DNA of 64,000 nucleotides from Caulobacter segnis (lineage in GTDB: Bacteria; Pseudomonadota; Alphaproteobacteria; Caulobacterales; Caulobacteraceae), in NCBI RefSeq assembly GCF_003243465.1, contig NZ_QFQZ01000001.1, forward strand, positions 1 through 64,000, read 5' to 3'. Numbering within the stretch: position 1 is the first letter of the stretch; each line of letters opens with the position of its first letter. Of this stretch, positions 23,856 through 31,492 are shown one piece after another. The notes beneath the pieces were generated by a model that had not been told where the DNA came from, did no database searches, and was given only the letters and a program-made list of their open reading frames with translations. The translations under genes were made by a program, and so were the position numbers.

Positions 23856-26636
23856 TTAGTAGGTCACGCGCACGGCGAAGCCGTAGCGGCGGTCGTTCAG
23901 CTGGTACTGCAGCGGCGCGGCGGGCGTGCCGATGTAGAGGACGTTCATGCGGTTGTTCAGGTTGACCGCGTCGAACGACACCGCGACGTGCTCGTTGATG
24001 TCGTAGCTGATCGACGCATCGAGCGAGGCGTACGGCTTGGCGTACTGAGCCTGGCCGTTGGCGCCGCTGCCCGTCGTCTGGTCCAGGTAGCGCGAGCGCC
24101 AGTTGTAGGCGATGCGGGCGCTGACCGGGCCCTTCTCGTAGAGGCCGATCACGTTGAAGCTGTTCTTGGACAGCTTCTCCAGCGGCAGCTGCTGCGGCGC
24201 GTTGGAGCCCGGCGAGAAGAACGGGTTCTCCACGTTGCTGTCGACATAGGTGTAGTTGGCCTGCAGGCCCAGGCCGCTGAACACGCCCGGCAGGAAGTCG
24301 AAGAACTGCTGGTAGCCGACTTCCAGGCCCTTGACCGTGCCGCTGCCGGTGTTGACCACGGTGCTGACGTCATAGACGACGCCGTCATACGTGCCCGTCA
24401 CCGTGCCGCCGGCCAGGAAGCCGTCGACCTTCTTGTAGAACAGACCCGCGGTCAGCGAGCCGGTGCTGGCGAAGTACCACTCGGCCGTCAGGTCGTAGTT
24501 GTCCGACTCGATCGGGCGCAGGTTCGGATTGCCCGAACTGGCGCTGGGGTGGCCAGTGATCGGGTTCTTCTGGTTGGGGTTGTTGAGCGTGACGTTGGTC
24601 GACAGCTGGTCGAAGTTCGGACGGGCCAGGCCCTTCGAATAGGCCAGGCGCGCCTGCAGGGTGTCGGTCAGCTTGGCCCGCAGGTTGAAGCTGGGCAGCA
24701 CACGCGTGTAGCTGTTGTCCATGTCGATGGCCTTGGACGTGCCATCGTTGTTGAACTGGGTGCCCATCGAGGTGGCTTCGGTCTTGATCACCCGCACGCC
24801 GATCCCGCCGTCGATCGCGACGCCGCCGATCTGGGTGTCGTAGTCGGCCACCGCCCAGCCGGTATAGGTCTTCTCGGTCTGGCTGTTCAGGTCGCCGGGC
24901 GTGAAGTTGTCCTTGGTCTGCGCGCCGAGCATGGCGTAGAGCGCCTTGGTCTGGGCCCAGACGCCGTCGCCCGACGGGAACGCCGGATACAGCAGGCCGG
25001 CCTTGACGGTGTTGCCGTCGAACCAGTTCTTGGACGGACCCTTCATCGCCAGTTGCGGGTGGGCGCTCAGCGGGACCAGCGGCGTGCCGGCGGGCGCCGA
25101 GCAGTTCGGGTCCGCGCCCAGCGAGGTCACGCAGACCCCGTGCCAGGTGCCGCGCAGGTCGATGCTGTTGTCCGAATAGCGCGCGCCGCCGCGCAGCTTG
25201 TCGAAGAAGCCGCCTTCGAAGTCGTATTCGAAGTCGCCGGCCAGCGCGAAGGTCTCGGCGCTGTTCCGCTGCAGCGAGTCGGCGACATAAGGCGTCGTGT
25301 AGTTGGCCGGATTGTTCAGCAGGCCGGGGTCACGGACCTCGAACCGCGGATACTTGCCGGTCAGGTCGAAGTCGACGACCGTCTTGTGCGGCGTGGTCAG
25401 GGCCGTCTGGCCGGCCTGGGTGTAAAGCGACAGGACGTGGCCGTTGCGGTCGGCGTTGTAGTACGACTTCAGGTACTGGACGTCGAAATTGGTCTTCAGC
25501 TTGTCGCTGACCCGCCAGGCGGCGTTCAGGGTGAAGTTCTGGCTCTGGCTCCACAGCTGCTGGTCGAAGCGGCCCGTCTCGAACGTCTGGTTCTGCAGCG
25601 AGCCCTTGGTCGCATAGCCTTCGTCGTTGAAGGTGAAGGCCGCGCCGGGCAGCGGGTCGGTGCCGTAGCTGGTCACCACGCCGGCCGCGTTCCGCACGTT
25701 CGAGCGGTTGTTGTAGTCGTAATAGTAGGCGCCGGTCCGGTTGAACCAGTACTTGGTCCGCTGGTACTGGGCCGTGATCAGCAGGTCGTCGGTGGGCTTC
25801 CACTGGAAGGCGGTGGCGATGCCCAGGCGCTTGCGATCGCCGGTGTCGTCATAGATCTCGAAGCCGTAGGGCACCTGGGCGTTGGCCGGCGCGTTGGCGA
25901 TCGAACCCGCCGGAACCGTGTCGAACGGACCGGCCAGCAGGCCGTCCTGGCGATAGTGGCTCTTGCTGAGCACGGCGTTGACCAGGAAGCCCATCTCGCC
26001 GGCCGCGGTGTCCCAGCGGTTGCTGTACAGGCCGGAGATCGAACCGCCGTCCTTGCCGACGCGATCGTAGTGGTTGCCGCGGACGGTGGCGCTGAGCACC
26101 CGGCCCGAGGCGTCGAACGGCTTGCGCGTGCGCAGGTTGACCGCCCCGCCGACGCCGCCCTCGATGATGTTGGCCGGCGCGTTCTTGTAGACGTCGATGC
26201 CCGACAGCAGTTCCGGCGGCACGCCTTCCAGGTCGAAGGCCCGGCCGCCCGAGGCCGAATAGATCGCGCGGCCATCGAGGAAATTCTGCACCTGGGTCAG
26301 GCCGCGCACGGTGACGGCCGGCTGGGTGCGGTGATCGAAGTCGGTGGCGCCTTCGCCGTACCGGCGCTGGATCTGGACACCGGTGATGCGTTGCAGGGCT
26401 TCGGTCGTATTGGCGTCCGGCAGCTTGCCGATGTCCTGGGCCTGGACCGAATCGACGATCTGGTCGGCGCTACGCTTGATCGCCTGGGCCGAGCGAAGGC
26501 TTTCGCGAACGCCCGTGACCACCACTTCCGAAACCGTATCGTCCTGGGCGGGCGCCGTCTGGGCCATGGCCGGAGCGGCCAGCCCCAACGCCACGACCGA
26601 CGCGCCCAGCATCAATCCCATCTGCATGGTCTTCAT
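23856..26636 (-). CDS. TonB-dependent outer-membrane receptor (cassette 2)
   Basis: A 926-residue TBDR with a signal peptide (GASVVALGLAAPAMAQ) and a TonB-box-like SEVVVTGVRESL. The plug domain contains QAQDIGKLPDANTTEALQRI and GIDVYKNAPANIIEGGVGGA. A long barrel ends in an aromatic residue (FAVRVTY). It is of the same receptor type as TBDR 1 but clearly diverged. It heads the minus-strand row with halogenase, GH2 and GH43 and faces the GH30 gene across a 359-bp regulatory region. The likely ligand is a galactan-derived oligosaccharide, by context. Confidence 0.93.
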   Translation of the reverse strand: MKTMQMGLMLGASVVALGLAAPAMAQTAPAQDDTVSEVVVTGVRESLRSAQAIKRSADQIVDSVQAQDIGKLPDANTTEALQRITGVQIQRRYGEGATDFDHRTQPAVTVRGLTQVQNFLDGRAIYSASGGRAFDLEGVPPELLSGIDVYKNAPANIIEGGVGGAVNLRTRKPFDASGRVLSATVRGNHYDRVGKDGGSISGLYSNRWDTAAGEMGFLVNAVLSKSHYRQDGLLAGPFDTVPAGSIANAPANAQVPYGFEIYDDTGDRKRLGIATAFQWKPTDDLLITAQYQRTKYWFNRTGAYYYDYNNRSNVRNAAGVVTSYGTDPLPGAAFTFNDEGYATKGSLQNQTFETGRFDQQLWSQSQNFTLNAAWRVSDKLKTNFDVQYLKSYYNADRNGHVLSLYTQAGQTALTTPHKTVVDFDLTGKYPRFEVRDPGLLNNPANYTTPYVADSLQRNSAETFALAGDFEYDFEGGFFDKLRGGARYSDNSIDLRGTWHGVCVTSLGADPNCSAPAGTPLVPLSAHPQLAMKGPSKNWFDGNTVKAGLLYPAFPSGDGVWAQTKALYAMLGAQTKDNFTPGDLNSQTEKTYTGWAVADYDTQIGGVAIDGGIGVRVIKTEATSMGTQFNNDGTSKAIDMDNSYTRVLPSFNLRAKLTDTLQARLAYSKGLARPNFDQLSTNVTLNNPNQKNPITGHPSASSGNPNLRPIESDNYDLTAEWYFASTGSLTAGLFYKKVDGFLAGGTVTGTYDGVVYDVSTVVNTGSGTVKGLEVGYQQFFDFLPGVFSGLGLQANYTYVDSNVENPFFSPGSNAPQQLPLEKLSKNSFNVIGLYEKGPVSARIAYNWRSRYLDQTTGSGANGQAQYAKPYASLDASISYDINEHVAVSFDAVNLNNRMNVLYIGTPAAPLQYQLNDRRYGFAVRVTY

Positions 26637-26706
26637 GAGATCTCCTCCTCCTAATGTTTTTTCGACCGCGCTTTATTTCCGAGCCCGGTTTCATGTCCGA
26701 CATATT

Positions 26707-26721
26707 ACGCTATCAATTATC
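26707..26721. promoter_or_regulatory. ACGCTATCAATTATC, element shared with the TBDR 1 promoter region
   Basis: Thirteen of 15 bases match 5367-5381 upstream of TBDR 1, where the element is the right half of a perfect LacI-type palindrome plus its flank. Here the left half is degenerate (ATATTACGCTATCA against TGATAGCGCTATCA). The two copies have the same orientation relative to their TBDR genes, which argues for a shared regulator. Confidence 0.55.
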
Positions 26722-26734
26722 ATACAAGTATGAT
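26719..26734. promoter_or_regulatory. Inverted repeat ATCATAC-AA-GTATGAT
   Basis: Two perfect 7-bp arms flank a central AA. The repeat partly overlaps the shared element at 26707-26721 and lies about 85 bp upstream of TBDR 2. It has the size of a dimeric repressor or activator site, but I cannot assign a family. Confidence 0.45.
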
Positions 26735-26781
26735 TTCCGCGGCCCGCCGCGATTTTGGAGGATCCGCCCTGCCCCTACCGG

Positions 26782-26835
26782 TGGCCTACCAACCGAGCTT
26801 GACCGCGGCAAGCGCCGCCGTGGCGCGGTAGGCCA
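26782..26835. other. Long-range inverted repeat TGGCCTACC...GGTAGGCCA
   Basis: Perfect 9-bp arms are separated by 36 bp that contain a second pair, ACCGCG (26802-26807) and CGCGGT (26824-26829), which partly competes with the outer stem. If transcribed it could form alternative hairpins in the GH30 leader. Confidence 0.35.
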
Positions 26836-26904
26836 TTGTTTTCTAGAGGAACTTCCATCCCGTCGCCGACCGAATGGCGCCCATGGCGCCCCGAAAACTC
26901 GACG

Positions 26905-26948
26905 AGAGGTTGCAGCAAATGCGTCCGGAGCTTAGCTATGCAACCTCT
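26905..26948. other. Inverted repeat AGAGGTTGCA...TGCAACCTCT in the GH30 leader
   Basis: Perfect 10-bp arms with a 24-nt loop end 6 bp before the FadR-type palindrome and 48 bp before the GH30 start. It could be an RNA hairpin in the leader or a looping regulator site. Confidence 0.45.
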
Positions 26949-26953
26949 AGCCG

Positions 26954-26968
26954 ATTTGTCAGACAAAT
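26954..26968. promoter_or_regulatory. Perfect palindrome ATTTGTC-A-GACAAAT (FadR/GntR-type operator)
   Basis: The core TTGTC-N-GACAA fits the T-N-G-T-N3-A-C-N-A pattern of FadR-subfamily GntR operators, with perfect symmetry over 15 bp. It lies 28 bp upstream of the GH30 ATG, where a repressor would block transcription. A one-mismatch copy lies before dgoK. The GntR regulator at 8945 is the obvious candidate binder. Confidence 0.65.
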
Positions 26969-26995
26969 GTGACCGCTAACAATTCAGGACGATCG

Positions 26996-28471
26996 ATGAC
27001 CAAGCCCTCATCCCCTGTTTCGCCCTCGCGACGCGCCCTGCTGGCGGCGGCGGGCTGGGCCCTGGCGACGCCGAGCCTCGCCGCGGCGGCCGAGCCGACG
27101 GTCTCGGTCGCGCTGCGGCCCGACCTGTCGCGCGCCGGCCCGGTGTTCGAGGGCTGGGGTACGGCCCTGGCCTGGTTCGCGAACGTCACGGGCGGCTGGC
27201 CCGACGCCGACCGCGAGCGCCTGGCCGACCTGCTGTACGGGCCGCAGGGCCTGGGCTGGACCATCGCCCGCTACAACATCGGCGGCGGCGACAATCCGGA
27301 CACCAAGCCCTACCTGCGCCCCGGCGCGGCCGTGCCGGGCTTCTGGCGCGCGCCGCCCGGCACGGCCGGGACCGACTGGTGGAACCCGCAGGACCCGGCG
27401 ATGTGGGACTGGTCCGCCGACGCCAACCAGCGCTGGTGGCTGGACGCGATCAAGGCCCGCGTGCGCGCGCCGATCTTCGAGGCGTTCTCCAACTCCCCGC
27501 CCTGGTTCATGACCGTCAGCGGCAAGGTCTCGGGCGCCGAGAAGGGAACCGACGACAACCTGCGCCCCGGCCAGGAGGCGCCGTTCGCCGACTACCTGGC
27601 CCGCGTCGTCGAGGCGCTCCAGCACCGGCATGGCGTGGCCTTCCGCACGCTGTCGCCCGTCAACGAACCCAACAGCGACTACTGGTTCGCGGCCAACACC
27701 CAGGAAGGCGCGCACTGGAGCCCCGAGCGGCAGGGCCGGATGATCCTGGCCACCGCCGCGGCGCTGAAGGCGCGGGGCCTGAAGACGGTGGTCAGCGCGC
27801 CGGACGAGACCAACTCGCACCTGTTCCTGGCCGACTGGGCCGCCTACTCGCCGGAGGTCCGCGCGGCGATCGGCCAGCTGAACGTCCACAGCTATGGGAC
27901 GGTGAACCAGACCGGCGTGCGCGACGTCGCCCGCACCAGCGGGATCCGCCTCTGGATGTCCGAGAACGACACCCCGCTGGACAAGGATCCGGAGAACTTC
28001 GAGGACATGGCCTCGCCGCTCGCCTTCGCCGAGCACGTCGTGATGGACCTCAAGCGGCTGGAGCCCGCCGCGTGGGTGTTCTGGCAGGCGGTGGAGAACC
28101 TCAGCGCCCGCAACGGCGGCAAGGGGTCGAACTGGGGGCTGATCAAAGCGGACTATGGCCAACCGCCCGAAGGTCCGCACACGATCCACGTGACGCGTCG
28201 CTACTGGGTCATGGCCCAGTTCAGCCGCTTCATCCGCCCCGGTTTCCGGCTGGTCCCGGTCGACGACCTGGATACGGTCGGCGCCGTGTCGCAGGACGGC
28301 CGGGAGCTGGTCCTGGTCCACGTCAATGGCGGACTGTCGCCGCGCCGCCTGGTCCCGCCAAAGGGATGGTCCGGGCGCTTGATCGTCACCGACGCGCAAC
28401 GGCGCGCCGAGCCGGTCGCGGGCCTCGTGGTCCCGCCACGGTCGGTCGCAACCCTGCGCCTTCATCGCTGA
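26996..28471 (+). CDS. Glycoside hydrolase family 30, endo-beta-1,6-galactanase-like, exported
   Basis: A 491-residue (beta/alpha)8 glycosidase. SRRALLAAAGWALATPSLAA is a twin-arginine-like signal. FEGWGTALAWFA near residue 51 is the hallmark I associate with the GH30 subfamily of endo-beta-1,6-galactanases. The acid/base is Glu224 in LSPVNEPNSDYW and the nucleophile Glu323 in LWMSENDT. A small beta domain typical of GH30 closes the chain. The ATG at 26996 follows AGGACG. It is divergent from the TBDR 2 operon and preceded by a FadR-type palindrome. The specificity is inferred from motif and context; another GH30 activity remains possible. Confidence 0.87.
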   Translation: MTKPSSPVSPSRRALLAAAGWALATPSLAAAAEPTVSVALRPDLSRAGPVFEGWGTALAWFANVTGGWPDADRERLADLLYGPQGLGWTIARYNIGGGDNPDTKPYLRPGAAVPGFWRAPPGTAGTDWWNPQDPAMWDWSADANQRWWLDAIKARVRAPIFEAFSNSPPWFMTVSGKVSGAEKGTDDNLRPGQEAPFADYLARVVEALQHRHGVAFRTLSPVNEPNSDYWFAANTQEGAHWSPERQGRMILATAAALKARGLKTVVSAPDETNSHLFLADWAAYSPEVRAAIGQLNVHSYGTVNQTGVRDVARTSGIRLWMSENDTPLDKDPENFEDMASPLAFAEHVVMDLKRLEPAAWVFWQAVENLSARNGGKGSNWGLIKADYGQPPEGPHTIHVTRRYWVMAQFSRFIRPGFRLVPVDDLDTVGAVSQDGRELVLVHVNGGLSPRRLVPPKGWSGRLIVTDAQRRAEPVAGLVVPPRSVATLRLHR

Positions 28472-28548
28472 GCGAGCGGGCGCTCAGCGGTGACGTGGGA
28501 CGCGGAGGCGGGACGGACGGCGCTGGCCGCATCGCCCCACCCGCCGCT

Positions 28549-29217
28549 TCAGCCCTTCAGCGCCTGCGCCACCACCGGCGCCAGGCGCTCGGCGATGATC
28601 CGCGCGCCCTCGGCGTTGGGGTGGATGCCGTCGCTCTGCATGTAGCGCGAGACGCCGATCACGCCGGTGAAGAAGTCGGGCGCATAGAACACCCCCTCTT
28701 CGCGGGCCAGCGCCGGATAGATCTCGGTGAAGCGACGGGCGTAGTCCAGGCCCAGCAGGCCCGGGGCTCGCACCCCGGCCAGCACCACCCTCACGCCACG
28801 CGCCTTCAGCCGCGAGACGATGGCGCGGAGGTTCTCGCGGGTCCAGGACGGGTCGGCGCCCTGCAGCAGGTCGTTGCCGCCCAGGGCCACCACGCAGACG
28901 GCGGTCTCGGGCGGGATGCGCTCGACGCGCGACAGGCCCGCCTTGGTGGTGTCGCCGATCGCGCCGAACCCGAACACCCGCGCCTGGATCTTCATCGCGT
29001 CCAGGGTCCGCTGCAGCCAGGCCGGCAGCGCCCGATCCTGCGCCAGGCCAAGGCCGGCGGTGATCGAGTCGCCCAGCACCGTGACCAGCGGCGGAGGCGG
29101 CGGAGGCGGCGCAACCTTGCGGCGCGCGGCCGCCTGCGCCGCGCCCGGAACGCCGAGCGCCAGCAGGCCGCCGAGGAAAGCGCGGCGGTGAGCGAGGGGG
29201 CTGTGGAACTTCTCCAT
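28549..29217 (-). CDS. SGNH/GDSL-family esterase, exported
   Basis: A 222-residue hydrolase of the SGNH fold (arylesterase/TesA type). The signal region HRRAFLGGLLALGVPGAAQA is twin-arginine-like and is followed by a poly-proline stretch. The four blocks are present: VTVLGDSITAGLG (catalytic Ser), GFGAIGDTTKAG (Gly), ALGGNDLL (Asn) and SDGIHPNAEG (Asp/His). It may remove acetyl, feruloyl or other ester groups from plant polysaccharide, given its neighbours, but it could equally be a general lysophospholipase-like enzyme. The ATG at 29217 places the signal peptide correctly; an upstream start would add 9 residues. Confidence 0.85.
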   Translation of the reverse strand: MEKFHSPLAHRRAFLGGLLALGVPGAAQAAARRKVAPPPPPPPLVTVLGDSITAGLGLAQDRALPAWLQRTLDAMKIQARVFGFGAIGDTTKAGLSRVERIPPETAVCVVALGGNDLLQGADPSWTRENLRAIVSRLKARGVRVVLAGVRAPGLLGLDYARRFTEIYPALAREEGVFYAPDFFTGVIGVSRYMQSDGIHPNAEGARIIAERLAPVVAQALKG

Positions 29218-29293
29218 GGATCGAACCGTATGTGTTGCCTGCAAACATGAAACGCGTTTGGCTTTGAACGCGGGATGAAGGGGAGAGGCGGCT

Positions 29294-30619
29294 ATGCGTC
29301 GCAGGTTTCGCGAAATCTTGATCGTCGGCGTCGCCGCCGCGGCGCTGTCGGCCTGCGGCCAAAGCCAGTCCCAGACAGGCCCCGTGGGTTACGGCCCCAA
29401 CCCGGCCCTGCCCGAGCCGCACAAGAGCCTGATCCCGACCGTTAAGGTTTCGGAGGTCGTCGGCTGGCCCGCGGGCGTGACGCCCAAGGCCCCGGCGGGC
29501 TTCCGCGTCCAGCCCTTCGCCACCGGCCTGGCCCACCCCCGCTGGCTGCTGGTCCTGCCCAACGGCGACACCCTGGTGGCCGAGAGCGCCGAGCCGCCGA
29601 AAAAGGAGCCGCCGCACGGCCTGCGCGGCTTCTTCCAGAAGATGCTGATGAAGAAGGCCGGCTCGGTCGTGCCCAGCGCCAACCGCATCACCCTGCTGCG
29701 CGACGCCGACCACGACGGGGTGGCGGAGCTGAAGACGCCGTTCCTGACCAACCTCTATTCGCCGTTCGGCATGGCCCTGGTGGGCGAGACGCTCTACGTC
29801 GCCAACGCCGACGCCATCGTCGCCTTCCCCTACAAGACCGGCGAGACCCAGATCACCGCCGCCGGCCGGAAGGTGGCCGACCTGCCGGGCGGGCCGATCA
29901 ATCACCACTGGACCAAGAACATCATCGCCAGCCCGGACGGCGCGAAGCTCTATGCGACTGTCGGCTCGAACAGCAATGTCGGCGAAAATGGCATGGCCAA
30001 TGAAGTCGACCGCGCCGCGATCCTCGAGATCGACCTGGCGACGGGCGCCAAGCGCGTCTTCGCCTCGGGCCTTCGCAATCCCAACGGCCTGGGCTGGAAC
30101 CCGGCCAACGGCGAGCTGTGGACCGCGGTCAACGAGCGCGACGAGCTGGGCAACGACCTGGTGCCCGACTACATGACCTCGGTGCGCGAGGGCGGCTTCT
30201 ATGGCTGGCCCTACAGCTATTACGGCCGCCACGTCGACAAGCGCGTCAAGGACAGCGAGCGCCGCCCCGACCTGGTCGAGCGCGCCATCGTCCCCGACTA
30301 CGCCCTGGGGGCCCACACCGCCTCGCTGGGCCTGACCTTCTACGAGGGGGCCAGTTTCCCGGCCCGCTACAAGGGCGGGGTGTTCGTCGGCCAGCACGGC
30401 TCGTGGAACCGCAAGCCGCAGGCCGGCTACAAGGTGATCTTCGTGCCGTTCGCCGGCGGCAAGCCGACCGGTCCGGTCGAGGACTTCGTGACCGGCTTCC
30501 TCGACAAGGACGGCAAGGCCCAGGGGCGCCCGGTGGGCGTCACCGTGGACTCGACCGGCGCGCTGCTGGTGGCCGATGACGTCGGCAACGCGGTCTGGCG
30601 GGTCAGCCCGGCGCGTTAG
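29294..30619 (+). CDS. Sorbosone/soluble aldose dehydrogenase-like lipoprotein (PQQ beta-propeller family)
   Basis: A 441-residue lipoprotein with lipobox LSAC at the end of the signal peptide. The body is a six-bladed beta-propeller like L-sorbosone dehydrogenase and PQQ glucose dehydrogenase B: RVQPFATGLAHPRWLLVLPN, YSPFGMALVGETLYVANAD, FASGLRNPNGLGWNPANG, VGQHGSWNRKPQAGYKV. It would oxidise an aldose or related compound in the periplasm if it binds PQQ; many homologs have no proven activity. In a galactose locus an oxidase making galactonolactone would be attractive, but that is speculation. It is a single gene with its own ribosome-binding site. Confidence 0.8.
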   Translation: MRRRFREILIVGVAAAALSACGQSQSQTGPVGYGPNPALPEPHKSLIPTVKVSEVVGWPAGVTPKAPAGFRVQPFATGLAHPRWLLVLPNGDTLVAESAEPPKKEPPHGLRGFFQKMLMKKAGSVVPSANRITLLRDADHDGVAELKTPFLTNLYSPFGMALVGETLYVANADAIVAFPYKTGETQITAAGRKVADLPGGPINHHWTKNIIASPDGAKLYATVGSNSNVGENGMANEVDRAAILEIDLATGAKRVFASGLRNPNGLGWNPANGELWTAVNERDELGNDLVPDYMTSVREGGFYGWPYSYYGRHVDKRVKDSERRPDLVERAIVPDYALGAHTASLGLTFYEGASFPARYKGGVFVGQHGSWNRKPQAGYKVIFVPFAGGKPTGPVEDFVTGFLDKDGKAQGRPVGVTVDSTGALLVADDVGNAVWRVSPAR

Positions 30620-30655
30620 GACGCCGCCTGCGCACCGGCGGCGCCTGGTCTCGCG

Positions 30656-31492
30656 CTAGACCCGCCGGTAGCCGAGCGGCGCGCCGACCCCGGCCGCCTC
30701 GATCCGGGCGATCGCCTCGGCCAGCGGTTCGATCGCCACGGCCATGTGGTGGGCGTTGGCGTGCAGGATCGTCTCGGCGTCCAGCAGGATCGCCACGTGC
30801 CCTTTCCAGAACACCAGGTCGCCGCGTCGACGCTCGGCCTCGGCGATCTCGGGGAAGAAGCCGCGCTGCAGGTCGGTGTCGCGCGGGCAGGCGCGGCCGC
30901 AGGCGTACAGCGCCTGCTGGACCAGGGCCGAGCAGTCGAGGCCCAGGCTTTCGCGGCCACCCCACTGGTAGGGCGCGCCCAGGAACCGCTGCGCGACGGC
31001 GACATAGTCGGTCTCGAAGCGGCCGATCGGGGCCAGGTGGTGCTCGACGAACCAGCCGGTCCGCGCGCCCTTCACGAAGCGCCCCTCCCGCGCCTCGACC
31101 GAGACCAGGGCGTTCAGGCTGTAGAGGCCGACGATGGCCGACTTGATGTCCGGCTCGGCGAAGGCGTAGGTCCGCAAGGCCGAGACGCGATGCTCGGGCG
31201 TCACGACAGGCGCCGACAGGGCCTCGATCGGCACATAGCCGACGTATCGGTCGCGACGGGCCTGGCCGAAGGCGAAGTCGCCGGTCTCGAACAGTACGTC
31301 GAAGGTCTCGCCGAACAGCAGCTGGTCCTCCTGCTCGGCGTCGGGCGCGGGCGCCACGCGCAGGCTGGCGACCGGGGCGCTGACCTGCATCGGCGTCACC
31401 TGGGCGAAACGCTCGGCGGCGACCAGGCCCTCCAGCCGGCGGTCGGCCAGGCCGTCCCGCAGCAGCGTCAGGCGACGATCACCGGCGCTCAT
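30656..31492 (-). CDS. NlpC/P60-family cell-wall peptidase with SH3-like domains
   Basis: A 278-residue protein expected to cut gamma-D-Glu-diaminopimelate type peptide bonds in cell-wall fragments. Residues 30-175 resemble two bacterial SH3 folds. The NlpC/P60 domain follows, with PYQWGGRESLGLDCSALVQQ carrying the catalytic Cys and a GHVAILLD segment with the His. No signal peptide is seen, which suggests cytosolic murein-peptide recycling. Its ATG overlaps the TGA of the leucyl aminopeptidase gene (ATGA), so the two are translationally coupled; together they could degrade recycled peptides. Confidence 0.87.
   Translation of the reverse strand: MSAGDRRLTLLRDGLADRRLEGLVAAERFAQVTPMQVSAPVASLRVAPAPDAEQEDQLLFGETFDVLFETGDFAFGQARRDRYVGYVPIEALSAPVVTPEHRVSALRTYAFAEPDIKSAIVGLYSLNALVSVEAREGRFVKGARTGWFVEHHLAPIGRFETDYVAVAQRFLGAPYQWGGRESLGLDCSALVQQALYACGRACPRDTDLQRGFFPEIAEAERRRGDLVFWKGHVAILLDAETILHANAHHMAVAIEPLAEAIARIEAAGVGAPLGYRRV

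Larger units (their letters stand above)
26637..26995. other. Divergent regulatory region between TBDR 2 and the GH30 gene
   Basis: No gene is seen in these 359 bp. The TBDR-proximal part (26650-26745) is AT-rich and carries a 15-bp element shared with the TBDR 1 promoter region and an ATCATAC-AA-GTATGAT inverted repeat. The GH30-proximal part carries two long-range inverted repeats able to form hairpins and a perfect FadR-type palindrome. Separate entries give these sites. Confidence 0.7.
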
